Below, in pieces: positions 28,136 through 37,835 of a DNA stretch of 64,000 nucleotides (position 1 is the stretch's first letter; each line of letters begins with the position of its first letter). The stretch spans positions 167,308 through 231,307 of the forward strand of contig NZ_AP017978.1 of the NCBI RefSeq assembly GCF_000648235.2. The letters are read 5' to 3'. Made by a program: the position numbers and the translations under genes. The DNA comes from Neochlamydia sp. S13. GTDB lineage: Bacteria; Chlamydiota; Chlamydiia; Chlamydiales; Parachlamydiaceae. The notes under the pieces were generated by a model, which made no database searches, had not been told where the DNA came from, and saw only the letters and a program-made list of their open reading frames with translations.

Positions 28136-29623
28136 CTACTCAGTTTCTAATTCTAGATAAGGAAAAACGTTTCTAATTTGCTCAATTCCATTCTTACTAA
28201 GGGGTGAATGCTTCAGAAGTATTTTTTTTAAACTCGGGCAACTTTTAATCCCCTCTAAAACTCCCTTTTCAGAAAGAGAGTCACATCTTGAAATATCTAG
28301 AAAATATAGATTTTTACAATGCATCATAATATCAATTAAAGCAGCGTCTGTAAGCAAAGAACGTGAAAGATTTAAGGCAGATAAATTGGGTAACAACCTA
28401 CCTAGGTGAAAAAAAGCCTCGCCATTGATTTTTTGACAATTAGCAAGGCTTAATTCTATAAGATAGGGACAAGCCTGAATAGTCATTTTTAAATCATTAT
28501 CGTTAATTTGTAAGCAACGCGAAATATCAAGAACCTTTAGTTGTTTGAAATATTGTAGATGAGGCCATATCCCATAGTTTAAATGCTCATTACTGCTCAG
28601 ATCTAATTTCAAAAGATGGGGGCAGGTATTTGCTAAGGTATTTAAAGCCTCAGCATTTACCCATGGGCAGCGCGATAAACACAACTCTTGCAATGTAGGT
28701 AGAAGATCGACTAGATAATCGGAGAAGATAGTAGACTCACTTAAATCTAATCCTATTAAATGTGGAGTACGATTGGTAATCATTTTAAAATAAGGATTAG
28801 CAGTCATTGCGCCAGAAAAAGTCAGATGAGTAATATAGGGAGAGAGGACGCTGAATACCTCCAAGGCGATTGCGTTGTAATTTAAAAATTCTATCGAAAG
28901 ATGGTTTATCGGGGTCACCAGAAGATGCATGCCCCAATCTAGCTGATTGATAAACTCTATGCAGCCATTCTTTAAGAGGGGTAAGGATTGATGATGGGCC
29001 TTAATCAATATCTCTACTACGTTATTCCTATGTATGTATCGATGTAAAACCCTTTCGCAGGCTTCGCCTAGGGAAGCAAAGCCCAAAATTTCTAAATCTT
29101 TGAGAAGAGCCCACAGCTCCTCAGGCGGCTTTTTCCATACATCTTCCGCTATATTTTTAAGAACAAACTTTTCAATCACCTCCATCGTTTGAGGAAGAAT
29201 GCCATCAATCTTAAGAATACGCCTTTCTACATGAGGACACTCCTTCATAATACGCCGTCTAAAATAGTAGCTATGATGGCTTAATAGTAAGCTATTAAAA
29301 AAATATTCTTGCTCACCACTTTTAATCGTTAAATCTAATGGAATAAAAGCTTTTAGGAACTCCATGTGTTGATAAATAGGAGGTATAACCTGATGAAAGA
29401 AATGATAAGGAAGATTGGTATGAATATGAGCATCAGTAAGCCATTTGAAAAAGGCTTTCATTGAGTTAGGATAAGACTCAATCCATAGTTCATCGTTGCA
29501 AGCAACGAGGAAAAAAGAGACTAAATCCGCAGAATGCTTAGATAACTGTTCAATAAGCTCTTCTTCTTTTTCGAGCTTGCTATATTTCATCAAATGAAGC
29601 GGTGTCCCTAACGGCATACGCAT
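28136..29623 (-). CDS. BTB/POZ-like and leucine-rich repeat protein
   Basis: 495 residues. Around residues 93-175 is a BTB/POZ-like segment (LDLTIKSGEQEYFFNSLLL then SYYFRRRI and a later PQTMEVIEKFVL), followed by a BACK-like helical part. From about residue 245 there are seven or so leucine-rich repeats of the cysteine-containing type (LIGLDLS..., LQELCLSRC..., LKVLDISRC..., LIELSLANC...). In eukaryotes BTB proteins bring substrates to Cullin-3 ubiquitin ligases, and the LRR part would bind targets. No signal peptide is seen. The combination is typical of the ubiquitin-related families expanded in amoeba-associated chlamydiae, so a secreted effector is likely but unproven. Confidence 0.75.
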   Translation of the reverse strand: MRMPLGTPLHLMKYSKLEKEEELIEQLSKHSADLVSFFLVACNDELWIESYPNSMKAFFKWLTDAHIHTNLPYHFFHQVIPPIYQHMEFLKAFIPLDLTIKSGEQEYFFNSLLLSHHSYYFRRRIMKECPHVERRILKIDGILPQTMEVIEKFVLKNIAEDVWKKPPEELWALLKDLEILGFASLGEACERVLHRYIHRNNVVEILIKAHHQSLPLLKNGCIEFINQLDWGMHLLVTPINHLSIEFLNYNAIALEVFSVLSPYITHLTFSGAMTANPYFKMITNRTPHLIGLDLSESTIFSDYLVDLLPTLQELCLSRCPWVNAEALNTLANTCPHLLKLDLSSNEHLNYGIWPHLQYFKQLKVLDISRCLQINDNDLKMTIQACPYLIELSLANCQKINGEAFFHLGRLLPNLSALNLSRSLLTDAALIDIMMHCKNLYFLDISRCDSLSEKGVLEGIKSCPSLKKILLKHSPLSKNGIEQIRNVFPYLELETE

Positions 29624-30040
29624 GTTATCGCCAACTTTTTTTTTAAGTTTTATTTACCATCCATAGCATAAAAAAATTTCTAACCCTACATAAAAATCTG
29701 TGTTGAGATTAATGAAGACCTTTTTCCTCAGTGGTAAGCAATAAAAAAACAAGGGAAAGAATAGAGACCTATGGGCTGATCATTTACTCCCTATTTAATC
29801 TCCCCATTTAACCAAAATCTTTGAAAGAGAGACACTTCAAATAAATCATTTGAAAAATAATTTTTGAATTAATTTTTGTGTTAAGCAAGCAAAAAATTAT
29901 AATTAACTTATTTAAGTAAATTTTTTGAATTTTTATATTGCTTTGCAAAAAAATTAACAGACCATAAATCTGCATATTTCCATACCTAGTAATTAGCCGA
30001 GCTTGTTAAAATAACCCTTACTTTTGAATAAGGTGCTTAT
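29624..30040. other. AT-rich divergent intergenic region
   Basis: It separates the minus-strand BTB-LRR gene from the plus-strand rfaE2 operon, so it should contain two divergent promoters. It is very AT-rich (for example 29875-29950), and I cannot single out convincing -35/-10 pairs. No gene is seen. Confidence 0.5.
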
Positions 30041-30541
30041 ATGTCTAAAACATGGTCTATAGAATGCTTAAAGAAATATATTACCCCTCTTAATTTGGCT
30101 CAAAAAATTGAAGAACTACGTGAGCAGGGCCAAAAGATTGCCACGGTTAATGGATCCTTCGATTTGCTACATGCTGGACATTTACAAATTTTATTCGAAG
30201 CTTCTCAACAGGCAGATATTCTTATTGTAGCTCTTAATAGTGATCAATCGATCAAACAGTATAAAAGCCCTTGGCGTCCTATTATTCCTTTAGAATTTCG
30301 TTTACAAATGATGAGTGCTCTTAGCTTTATCGATTATGTGACCTGGTTTGAAGAAACCAATCCTATTGAATTGCTTAAAATTATTAAACCCGATGTGCAT
30401 GTCAATGGATCAGAATATGGAGAAAATTGCCTTGAAGCAGAGACGGTTCGCGCGAGCGGAGGGCGTCTGCACCTCGTGAATTTGATTCCTGGCCTATCTA
30501 CCTCACAAATATTAAAGAAAATTTCTTCGTTACCATCTTAG
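30041..30541 (+). CDS. rfaE2: RfaE2/HldE-C-like cytidylyltransferase-family nucleotidyltransferase
   Basis: 166 residues with the cytidylyltransferase-like signature VNGSFDLLHAGHL (residues 36-48), the NSDQSIKQYKSPWRPI loop and the C-terminal PGLSTSQILKKI motif. This matches the adenylyltransferase half of HldE (D-glycero-beta-D-manno-heptose 1-phosphate adenylyltransferase), which activates heptose for LPS core synthesis. Here it is a stand-alone protein without the kinase half. Substrate is inferred from the family; other RfaE-domain enzymes exist. It is followed after 11 bp by the rhomboid gene, suggesting one operon with rnz and xerC. Confidence 0.85.
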   Translation: MSKTWSIECLKKYITPLNLAQKIEELREQGQKIATVNGSFDLLHAGHLQILFEASQQADILIVALNSDQSIKQYKSPWRPIIPLEFRLQMMSALSFIDYVTWFEETNPIELLKIIKPDVHVNGSEYGENCLEAETVRASGGRLHLVNLIPGLSTSQILKKISSLPS

Positions 30542-30552
30542 GAGATTCGATC

Positions 30553-31731
30553 ATGCGTTTGATAGGAACATTTAAAAATCAAAAGCAAGCACAAGACCTT
30601 TCTGCTTTCCTTGAATGCTACGGCATTAAACATCAACTAGAGATTGAGAAGAATACCGATTGGGGTAGCCAAAATTATGGCGATATGATTTATAAACTAT
30701 GGGTCATTGAAGAGGAAGACTTAGAAAAAGCCTTAGAAAAAGTGCAAGTTTTTGTAGATAATCCTCGAGCTGCTATGGCGGCGGCTCCTGCCTCAAAAAG
30801 TTGGCTAAAAGAACCTTTGAAAGAAAAAATTAAAGAAGCTCCCTTAAAAATGATACGCCAAAAAAAGCTGCAATATGCTAAAACCAGTGGCTGGGGAACA
30901 ATTACTACTACTCTATTAATTCTTTGCACTCTTCTGCTTTTTCTTTCTACCTTCACAACCCCTTCACTTAATCATATCCCTAATAAACTACCCAGCAGCG
31001 TGCTATTAAACTCCCCTATCCATAAAGCATTGATGTATGATTACCCTTACGCTTACACGATAATGGATAAAATCATTAGTGCGTATGGGATCGAAAGTCT
31101 GCAAGATCCTACGGAGATGACCTTTCAGGAGCAGATACTCCTTAACACCTTTAATCATACCCCCTACTGGAAAGGGCTGTATGCTAAGCTGAGTAATCGT
31201 TTTTTCACTGGGAAGGCTTTCGGGGAGTCTAATCCTCCTTTATTCGAGAAAATTCGTGAAGGGCAAATTTGGCGCTTATTAACCCCTATTTTGCTCCATG
31301 ATGATATTTTTCATCTATTTTTTAACATGATATGGCTCCTCGTTTTAGGTAAACAAATGGAAGAGCGCCTGCGCCCTAGCCGTTACATCTTATTTATCCT
31401 TCTCGCAGGCATCTTTACAAATACCCTACAATATTTAATGGGAGGCCCTAATTTTTTAGGATTTTCTGGGGTGCTCTGTGCCATGCTCACCTTTGTATGG
31501 ATGCGCCAGAAGAAGGCCGCTTGGGAAGGATATCAATTGCAGACCTCAACTTTTACATTTATTATGGTATTTATTATTGCGATGTTTGGCATTCAACTGG
31601 TATCATTTTTGATGGAAATTTATACAAAATCACCCTTTTCCCCCGGTATAGCGAATACAGCGCACTTATCAGGAGCTATTGTTGGCCTTCTGTTAGGCAG
31701 CCTGGACTTTTTTGCTTACAAAAACCGTTAA
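30553..31731 (+). CDS. Rhomboid-family intramembrane serine protease
   Basis: 392 residues. A soluble N-terminal part (1-110) precedes a membrane segment at about 114-135 and a rhomboid core with several membrane helices. The catalytic dyad is visible: Ser305 in GFSG and His371 in HLSGAIVG. The HDDIFHLFFNM motif (the H-x4-H-x3-N region) lies before the Ser helix. Rhomboids cleave membrane proteins inside the lipid bilayer. The loop between helix 1 and the core (about 140-240) is long. It is tightly packed between rfaE2 and rnz (gaps of 11 and 12 bp). Confidence 0.9.
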   Translation: MRLIGTFKNQKQAQDLSAFLECYGIKHQLEIEKNTDWGSQNYGDMIYKLWVIEEEDLEKALEKVQVFVDNPRAAMAAAPASKSWLKEPLKEKIKEAPLKMIRQKKLQYAKTSGWGTITTTLLILCTLLLFLSTFTTPSLNHIPNKLPSSVLLNSPIHKALMYDYPYAYTIMDKIISAYGIESLQDPTEMTFQEQILLNTFNHTPYWKGLYAKLSNRFFTGKAFGESNPPLFEKIREGQIWRLLTPILLHDDIFHLFFNMIWLLVLGKQMEERLRPSRYILFILLAGIFTNTLQYLMGGPNFLGFSGVLCAMLTFVWMRQKKAAWEGYQLQTSTFTFIMVFIIAMFGIQLVSFLMEIYTKSPFSPGIANTAHLSGAIVGLLLGSLDFFAYKNR

Positions 31732-31743
31732 TTTTTTTAGTTT

Positions 31744-32655
31744 ATGACCGTACGAGACATCATCATTCTAGGCTGCTCAAGTCAGCAACCAACCCGCATG
31801 CGCAATCATGGTGCTTATTTAGTGCGCTGGAATGATGAAGGGCTATTGTTTGATCCAGGAGAAGGCACGCAGAGACAATTTATCTTCGCTAATGTAGCTC
31901 CTACAGTGGTGACACGCATTTTTGTCTCCCATTTTCATGGAGATCACTGCCTGGGACTAGGTTCTGTTCTGATGCGCCTTAATCTTGATAAGGTTACTCA
32001 TCCCATTCACTGCTATTATCCGGCAAGTGGTAAACGCTTTTTTGATCGTTTGCGCTATGGAACCATTTATCATGAACTTATCCATGTGGTCGAACATCCT
32101 GTCTCTAAAGGCGGGCTAGTTCATGATGATGGTAAATTTCGCATTGAGGCCGTGGAATTGGATCATGGTGTAGAGAACTTGGGATGGAGAATTACAGAAC
32201 CTGACACCCGCAAATATGACCGCAATAATTTGCAAGCTTTGGGCGTTAAAGGACCTTTAGTGCGTGAACTTGAGCAAAAAGGTTTTCTAGTCTTAGATGG
32301 AAAAACGGTGACTTTAGATCAGGTCAGCCATATTAGGAAAGGCGACAGCCTTGCAGTAGTTATTGATACCCGCTACTGTCAAAATGCCATCGATATCGCT
32401 CGTCATGCTAAGGTTTTAATCTGTGAAAGCACCTACCTCGAAGAGCATCAGGAACTAGCACGTAAACATTTTCACCTAACTGCCAAGCAAGCTGCCACTA
32501 TCGCTAAAGAAGCAGGTGTAAAGCAACTTATACTGACTCATTTTTCCGCACGCTACCAGAACTTAAGGCCTTTTGAAGAAGAAGCGCGAGCGGTTTTCCC
32601 TCAAACTTATATTGCTGATGATTTATTAACATTTCCTTTTCCTAAAAATCTTTAA
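31744..32655 (+). CDS. rnz: Ribonuclease Z
   Basis: 303 residues, the usual size for RNase Z. The metallo-beta-lactamase zinc motif SHFHGDH (His63, His65, Asp67, His68) is present, as are further ligands around LDHG (about 139), DTRY and LTHFSARY near the C-terminus. It removes the 3' trailer of tRNA precursors. The pairing with xerC and an ABC-F gene downstream matches Chlamydia CT346-CT347-CT348. Confidence 0.94.
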   Translation: MTVRDIIILGCSSQQPTRMRNHGAYLVRWNDEGLLFDPGEGTQRQFIFANVAPTVVTRIFVSHFHGDHCLGLGSVLMRLNLDKVTHPIHCYYPASGKRFFDRLRYGTIYHELIHVVEHPVSKGGLVHDDGKFRIEAVELDHGVENLGWRITEPDTRKYDRNNLQALGVKGPLVRELEQKGFLVLDGKTVTLDQVSHIRKGDSLAVVIDTRYCQNAIDIARHAKVLICESTYLEEHQELARKHFHLTAKQAATIAKEAGVKQLILTHFSARYQNLRPFEEEARAVFPQTYIADDLLTFPFPKNL

Positions 32656-32666
32656 GAAAAAAATGT

Positions 32667-33662
32667 ATGTTCATCTCTACTGCCCAAAAGTTTTTAAAGC
32701 ATCTTAGAACCATCAGAAATGCCTCGGAGCATACTGTCCGCAATTATGCCATCGATCTAAATGCCTTTAAAATTTATATTGAAACTCACCATTTACCTCC
32801 TAAAGCCTCTCAAGAAGTAACGCCTAAAATTCATCATAACATGGTAGATAAATATTCTACTGCCTATGATGCCCTTATCCCTCTGTCCATGATCGACCGC
32901 AAAACCATTCGTGGATTTCTAGCCACCCTTACCCAAAACGGTATCAATAAAAAGACGATTGTTAGACGGCTTTCCTCAATTCGTGCCTTCTTTAAGTATG
33001 CTTTTTCCCATAAATTTATAAGCATTAATCCTACGGAAGAGCTAGATACGCCGAAAATAGAAAAAAAGCTTCCCACCTCTCTTTCCTATGATCAAGTTTT
33101 AAAAATCTTTGCAGCACCAGACCTCTCTACTTTCTTAGGTTTTCGTGATCGCGTGATTATGGAGCTATTCTATAGCTCCGGATTACGCGTCAGCGAGCTA
33201 GCTTCTCTTAATCGTCGCGATTTTGACCCTCAAAACTTGCTTGTGCGCCTTAAAGGTAAAGGAAAAAAAGAAAGAGTGATCCCTATTACTAAAAATGCTG
33301 CGCAATGGATTCAAAAATATCTCGAGCACCCCGAACGCCATACTTGTACGGATGGACATAGAGAACAAGTAGACTCCCAAGCAATCTTTTTGAATAAGCT
33401 AGGCACTCGGCTTACCACGCGCTCAATCGATCGAACATTTGATAATTATATAAAAAATAGTGGCTTAGCTGGCAAAATTACGCCTCACACAATCCGTCAC
33501 ACGATTGCTACTCATTGGTTAGAGAATGGCATGGACCTAAAAACCATTCAAGTTTTATTAGGCCATACCTCTTTATCTACGACCACTATTTATACCCAAG
33601 TGTCACCTAAGCTCAAGAAAAAAGTTTATCATCAATCTCATCCCCGTGCGAAAGCTCCATAA
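32667..33662 (+). CDS. xerC: Tyrosine recombinase XerC
   Basis: 331 residues. It has an N-terminal SAM-like core-binding domain (1-115) and a catalytic domain with all expected residues: Arg174 in SGLRVSEL, Lys in LKGKGKKER (about 198), His274-x-x-Arg277, His300 in LLGHTSL and nucleophile Tyr309 in TIYT. XerC works with XerD to resolve chromosome dimers at dif. It carries a short insertion near 45-70 relative to typical XerC. It lies 11 bp after rnz, as in Chlamydia. No dif-like site was identified in the window. Confidence 0.92.
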   Translation: MFISTAQKFLKHLRTIRNASEHTVRNYAIDLNAFKIYIETHHLPPKASQEVTPKIHHNMVDKYSTAYDALIPLSMIDRKTIRGFLATLTQNGINKKTIVRRLSSIRAFFKYAFSHKFISINPTEELDTPKIEKKLPTSLSYDQVLKIFAAPDLSTFLGFRDRVIMELFYSSGLRVSELASLNRRDFDPQNLLVRLKGKGKKERVIPITKNAAQWIQKYLEHPERHTCTDGHREQVDSQAIFLNKLGTRLTTRSIDRTFDNYIKNSGLAGKITPHTIRHTIATHWLENGMDLKTIQVLLGHTSLSTTTIYTQVSPKLKKKVYHQSHPRAKAP

Positions 33663-33913
33663 GCTAGAGCACAAAAGCTAATGCTTTTTGCCGATTTGAT
33701 AAATAATGTTTCCCAAAAAATCTTTAGGATTAAATTTATTTAACTTTGGATTATGCAAAAAAAATTTAGATTATTGTTTGAAATAGGGCTTTGGTATACC
33801 TTTAAAGAAGTTTAAGAGGTTTAAAACAGGCTAAAACTCATCCTGAATTTTAGTTGCGAGTTATCTATATTTCAGGTAATATAATAAGGAAAAAATCTAA
33901 AATTTATTATCTT

Positions 33914-35509
33914 ATGCTAACATTAAATAAAATATCTAAAAGCTTTGGTAGCCGCGTCCTATTTGAAGAAGTTATTATGACTTTTAATGCGGGAAATCGT
34001 TATGGCTTAACAGGGCCTAACGGAGCAGGAAAAACCACCTTACTTAAAATCATTATGGGCGTTGAAGAGGCCACAAGTGGAAGTATTACTCTGCCTGACC
34101 GAGTAGGGATTCTAAAGCAAAATATCGAAGCCTATAGCGATATTAAAGTGGTCGATGTCGTAATCATGGGTAATAAACGCTTGTGGGATGCCTTTAAAGA
34201 ACGCGACGCTCTTTATGAAGTAGAGATGACAGATGATGTAGGCATGCGTCTGGGGGAAATAGAAGGAATTATCGCCGAAGAAGATGGCTATTCTGCTGAA
34301 TCTAATGCGGAAATTCTATTAGCGGGTATGGGAATTGCGGAAGAATTTTTTTATCTTAAAATGCATGAAATTCCCTTAGATCATCAATTTAGAGTGCTGC
34401 TATGCCAAGCTTTATTTGGAGACCCTCAAGCCTTGCTGCTGGATGAACCTACTAACCACCTCGATTTAGAGTCTATTGGGTGGTTGGAAAACTTTTTACA
34501 TGGTTATAAAGGCGTGCTTATTGTGATCAGCCATGATCGCCACTTCTTAAATTCGGTAACTACCCATATAGCAGATATCGATTATGAGACTATCATCCTT
34601 TACCCTGGAAACTATGATGATATGATTGCTGCTAAAAGTGCAGTACGTGATCGTGCGGAAGCAGATGCCAAATCTAAAGAAAAAAAGATTGCCCAACTAC
34701 GTGAATTTGTTTCTAAATTTGGCGCTGGAACACGCGCAAGCCAAGTGCAATCACGCCAACGCGAAATCTCTCGTTTACAGCCTCAAGAGCTAAAGAAAAC
34801 AAATATTCAACGTCCTTATATCCGTTTTATACCTACAGAAAAACAGCCGGGAAAAATTGTATTAAAAGTAGATAATATCCAAAAAGCTTATGATGGACCA
34901 GAGGTTATTACAAATTTCTCTTTAGAAATTGCCAGGGAAGATAAAATTGGTATTATCGGCAATAATGGCCGCGGAAAGACTACTCTTATTAGAATGCTAG
35001 CACGAGCTTTATCTCCTGATAAAGGAAATATAGAACATGGCCATCAAGTACAGATCTGCTACTTTCCACAAAATCATCTGGAAGCGGTAGACAAAAACGT
35101 TAAACAAACGTCATTTGAATGGCTTAAAGAAAGGCGCCCTGGTATTTACGATCAAGATATCCGTAGTGTAATGGGCAAAATGCTTTTCGGCGGAGACGAT
35201 GCTTTTAAGCCGGTAACTAGTCTTTCTGGTGGCGAGACAGCACGCTTGATTATTGCAGGTATGATGTTAGCCGAGCATAACGTTCTTTTGTTGGATGAGC
35301 CTAATAATCATCTCGACCTAGAGGCTGTCTCTGCATTAGCATGGGGATTAAATGAGTATAAAGGCACAGTAGTAGTCGTAAGCCATGATCGTGATCTGAT
35401 CTCTCAAGTAGCTAACAAAATTATTGCTTTTGAAGAAAATGGTATCCAAGTATTTGATGGGAATTTAGATGAATATTTAGCTGTCAAAGCAGAGAAACAA
35501 AAAGCTTAA
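33914..35509 (+). CDS. ABC-F ATPase, YbiT type
   Basis: About 531 residues from the ATG at 33914. A TTG start at 33854 would add 20 poorly conserved residues, and MLTLNKISKSFG is the family start. There are two ABC domains with Walker A (GPNGAGKTT and GNNGRGKTT), a second-domain LSGGE signature, and Walker B LLLDEPTNHLD / LLLDEPNNHLD. No membrane segments. The first domain's signature is degenerate (HEIPLDHQ), as in YbiT. ABC-F proteins act on ribosomes. The position after rnz-xerC matches Chlamydia CT348. Confidence 0.9.
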   Translation: MLTLNKISKSFGSRVLFEEVIMTFNAGNRYGLTGPNGAGKTTLLKIIMGVEEATSGSITLPDRVGILKQNIEAYSDIKVVDVVIMGNKRLWDAFKERDALYEVEMTDDVGMRLGEIEGIIAEEDGYSAESNAEILLAGMGIAEEFFYLKMHEIPLDHQFRVLLCQALFGDPQALLLDEPTNHLDLESIGWLENFLHGYKGVLIVISHDRHFLNSVTTHIADIDYETIILYPGNYDDMIAAKSAVRDRAEADAKSKEKKIAQLREFVSKFGAGTRASQVQSRQREISRLQPQELKKTNIQRPYIRFIPTEKQPGKIVLKVDNIQKAYDGPEVITNFSLEIAREDKIGIIGNNGRGKTTLIRMLARALSPDKGNIEHGHQVQICYFPQNHLEAVDKNVKQTSFEWLKERRPGIYDQDIRSVMGKMLFGGDDAFKPVTSLSGGETARLIIAGMMLAEHNVLLLDEPNNHLDLEAVSALAWGLNEYKGTVVVVSHDRDLISQVANKIIAFEENGIQVFDGNLDEYLAVKAEKQKA

Positions 35510-35525
35510 GATTCATCAAGGCCAA

Positions 35526-36278
35526 ATGTTTACTAAAAGAAAGTTCTTATCATTTTCTATGGAAAAACAACATAAAAAATGTGCAGAGCTTTTATTAGCC
35601 ATTTACAAAGATAAAATTGCTTTTCAACCCATAGAAGGGATGTTAGCTCATTATCATGAGCTACAAGAATGGATGCAGAGGGAAGATAAACTTTCCTCGG
35701 ATGCTAAGGAAATTGCCAATCGTTATCATTACCATCTTAAGTTAGCTAATCGAAAAGTTCGAGAGCATCATTTATTGCCATCTATCCGGCAAGGAGATCG
35801 AGCGCAAGGAGAGAAAATATGGCCTATCTCTATCTATTTAGATTCTTTAAGATCAGCTCATAATGTTGGGAGTATCATCCGAACCACTGAAGCTTTTGCC
35901 TTAGGAGCCATCTATTTCTCTGAGCATACTCCCTATATAAACAATCTACAGGTGCAAAATGCTTCTATGGGAACCTTTCAATGGATAGAATGCTACCCTA
36001 GCTGTAAAGTAACTGATTTGCCTCGACCCTTGATTGTGATGGAGACTAGCCCCCAAGCTACATCTTTATATAACTTTATTTTTCCTGAGGTCTTTACCTT
36101 AGCCTTAGGCAATGAAGAATATGGTTGCTCGGATGAAGTCTTAAGAGTAGCAGATCATCTTATTGAAATCCCCCTTAGAGGCCGTAAGAATTCATTAAAT
36201 GTTGCAAATGCCTTTGCCATAACTGCTAGCGAAATTTATAGGCAAAAGAAGGAAGATCATGGCCAAAAAAGCACCTAA
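35526..36278 (+). CDS. SpoU/TrmH-family RNA 2'-O-methyltransferase
   Basis: 250 residues. The SPOUT fold motifs are visible in the second half: SAHNVGSIIRTTEAFALG (motif 1, about residue 115), LALGNEEYGCS (motif 2) and SLNVANAFAI (motif 3). The family methylates ribose in tRNA or rRNA with S-adenosylmethionine; the exact target cannot be told. The N-terminal 100 residues are helical and not recognised. It begins 17 bp after the ABC-F gene and overlaps folE by 20 nt, so the three are probably co-transcribed. Confidence 0.88.
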   Translation: MFTKRKFLSFSMEKQHKKCAELLLAIYKDKIAFQPIEGMLAHYHELQEWMQREDKLSSDAKEIANRYHYHLKLANRKVREHHLLPSIRQGDRAQGEKIWPISIYLDSLRSAHNVGSIIRTTEAFALGAIYFSEHTPYINNLQVQNASMGTFQWIECYPSCKVTDLPRPLIVMETSPQATSLYNFIFPEVFTLALGNEEYGCSDEVLRVADHLIEIPLRGRKNSLNVANAFAITASEIYRQKKEDHGQKST

Positions 36279-36963
36279 AAAACAACTTTCCCTACGAGCA
36301 AGCGCACCCTTACACATCCGCACCTGCTATCCATCTCCTATTTTAGAGAGTGTAGATGATAAGACGGATGAGGAAAAAATTAAACTGATCGCCGAAAAAT
36401 ATACCGAAATTCTACAAATATTAGGGCTCGATTTATCTGATGATTCCCTGCAAGATACTCCACAACGTATTGCCCGTATGTATGTCAAGGAAATCTTTTC
36501 TGGGCTAAAAGATGATAATTTTCCTGAAGTGAGCTTTTTTGAGAACAAATATGAACCTTCTAAAAGTGAAAATGCTAATATTATCCTAGTAAAAGTTAAT
36601 TTTACTAGCTTTTGTGAACACCACTTTGTTCCTATGCGCGGCTATGCTTATGTCGCTTACATCCCTCACAAAAAATTGATCGGTTTATCAAAAATCCCCC
36701 GCATTGTGCGTTTTTTTGCTAAGCGACCTCAGGTGCAAGAAAGATTAGCTGCGCAGATCGTAGATTCTCTTGCTCATTTACTTGAGACTGAGAATGTAGC
36801 TATTTCGATTATTGCCGAGCACTACTGTGTCATTGCTCGCGGCATTGAAAATGAACATAGCCACACGGTCACTAATATTCTACGAGGTAATTTTCAAAAT
36901 AACGAAGTTGTACGCCGGGAATTTTTTGAAAGTATTAGGATTTACAATAATACCCCCGTGTGA
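36259..36963 (+). CDS. folE: GTP cyclohydrolase I
   Basis: 234 residues. The FolE zinc site is complete: Cys119 and His122 in SFCEHHFVPM and Cys190 in EHYC. The family motif LIGLSKIPRIVRFFAKRPQVQERL follows, and TPQRIARMYVKE occupies the N-terminal part. It makes dihydroneopterin triphosphate from GTP, the first step of folate synthesis. The start overlaps the methyltransferase gene, with an AAGAAGGAAG ribosome-binding site just upstream. Confidence 0.95.
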   Translation: MAKKAPKKQLSLRASAPLHIRTCYPSPILESVDDKTDEEKIKLIAEKYTEILQILGLDLSDDSLQDTPQRIARMYVKEIFSGLKDDNFPEVSFFENKYEPSKSENANIILVKVNFTSFCEHHFVPMRGYAYVAYIPHKKLIGLSKIPRIVRFFAKRPQVQERLAAQIVDSLAHLLETENVAISIIAEHYCVIARGIENEHSHTVTNILRGNFQNNEVVRREFFESIRIYNNTPV

Positions 36964-37343
36964 GAATACCAGCATTCACTATCATTTCTATTTTATCGGT
37001 AGGATAAACTTAAAAATGCATCCTAGCTGTAGGTAAAAAACTTTTCGATAGGCCTTTTTTTATCTCGCCTTGCAAGAAATTACCCCACCAATTTACTAAA
37101 AAATATTAAAAATATGCTTTTAAACAGCTCTTTATACAAACACGCAAAAACTATGCTTTTAGCTAGGAAAGGCAGCTAAAGAAAATCTAATACGCTTCTT
37201 AAGCAACACTTTATGTAATCGTATACCTAATAAAAAAGCTTGTTTTGAAGGAAAGATTTAGCTTAGAAAAAGATTAATTTCTTTTTCGGTTATGCAGACG
37301 CAGTTTCTTTAAAATGGTTGAAAATAAAGAAGGAAAAATAAAA
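36964..37343. other. AT-rich gap between folE and rnpB
   Basis: It separates two convergent transcripts (folE plus strand, rnpB minus strand). A short hairpin-like stretch with a T-run near 37045-37070 (GGCCTTTTTTTATC) could end folE transcription. No gene is seen. Confidence 0.45.
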
Positions 37344-37708
37344 GTCTGGGAAGATTTTAAGCCGGATTCTGTCTCACGGTCTTACGACCGTTGGGCAATC
37401 ATTCATCTAGGCACATTATCACTAACATGCTCAAGCGACCCTTATAAAGCATAGCGGAGAACTATATAGCTTTAATTCGGTCTTGCTTCGGATAGGGTTT
37501 GTCATCTCTTGAGTCTCCTCAAGTAGAGCTTCCTCTTAAAGTTAGCATTTCACCCTGTCTATTTAACTAAAAGTTAAACAGCGGTATATTTTCTGTTACA
37601 CTTTCCGTAGCCTTACGGCCCCCAGCTTTTCGCTGGTATCCTCTCCTATGAAGTCCAGACTTTCCTCCCTTACTTAAAAAATAAGAGCGATTGCCTCTCT
37701 TCCCAGAC
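37344..37708 (-). ncRNA. rnpB: RNase P RNA (M1 RNA)
   Basis: On the minus strand, the conserved 5' core AGGGAGGAAAGTCTGGACT (about 37655-37675) is followed by CTGGGGGCCGTAAGGCTACGGAAAGTG and CAGAAAATATACCGC, and the 3' part ends in AGACAGAATCCGGCTTA. The outermost helix P1 closes the molecule: GTCTGGGAAGA at 37698-37708 pairs with TCTTCCCAGAC at 37344-37354. This gives about 365 nt, normal for a type A RNase P RNA. It is the catalytic part of the enzyme that removes tRNA 5' leaders. T-rich DNA after P1 may terminate it. Confidence 0.95.
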
Positions 37709-37835
37709 ATGCTTTTATCCACTTGAAGTGATTTAGGTAGATATTTCCTAAAGGACAAGTAAAACTTAAACGCTTACCAGCAGGGTTTACTTAAAAAATT
37801 AAGGCTTTAATGCTAAGTAAATACGTAGGTTAAAT

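Noticed and set aside
37567..37758. A 63-codon minus-strand frame.
   Set aside because: It lies within the RNase P RNA, whose helices and conserved cores explain the sequence.
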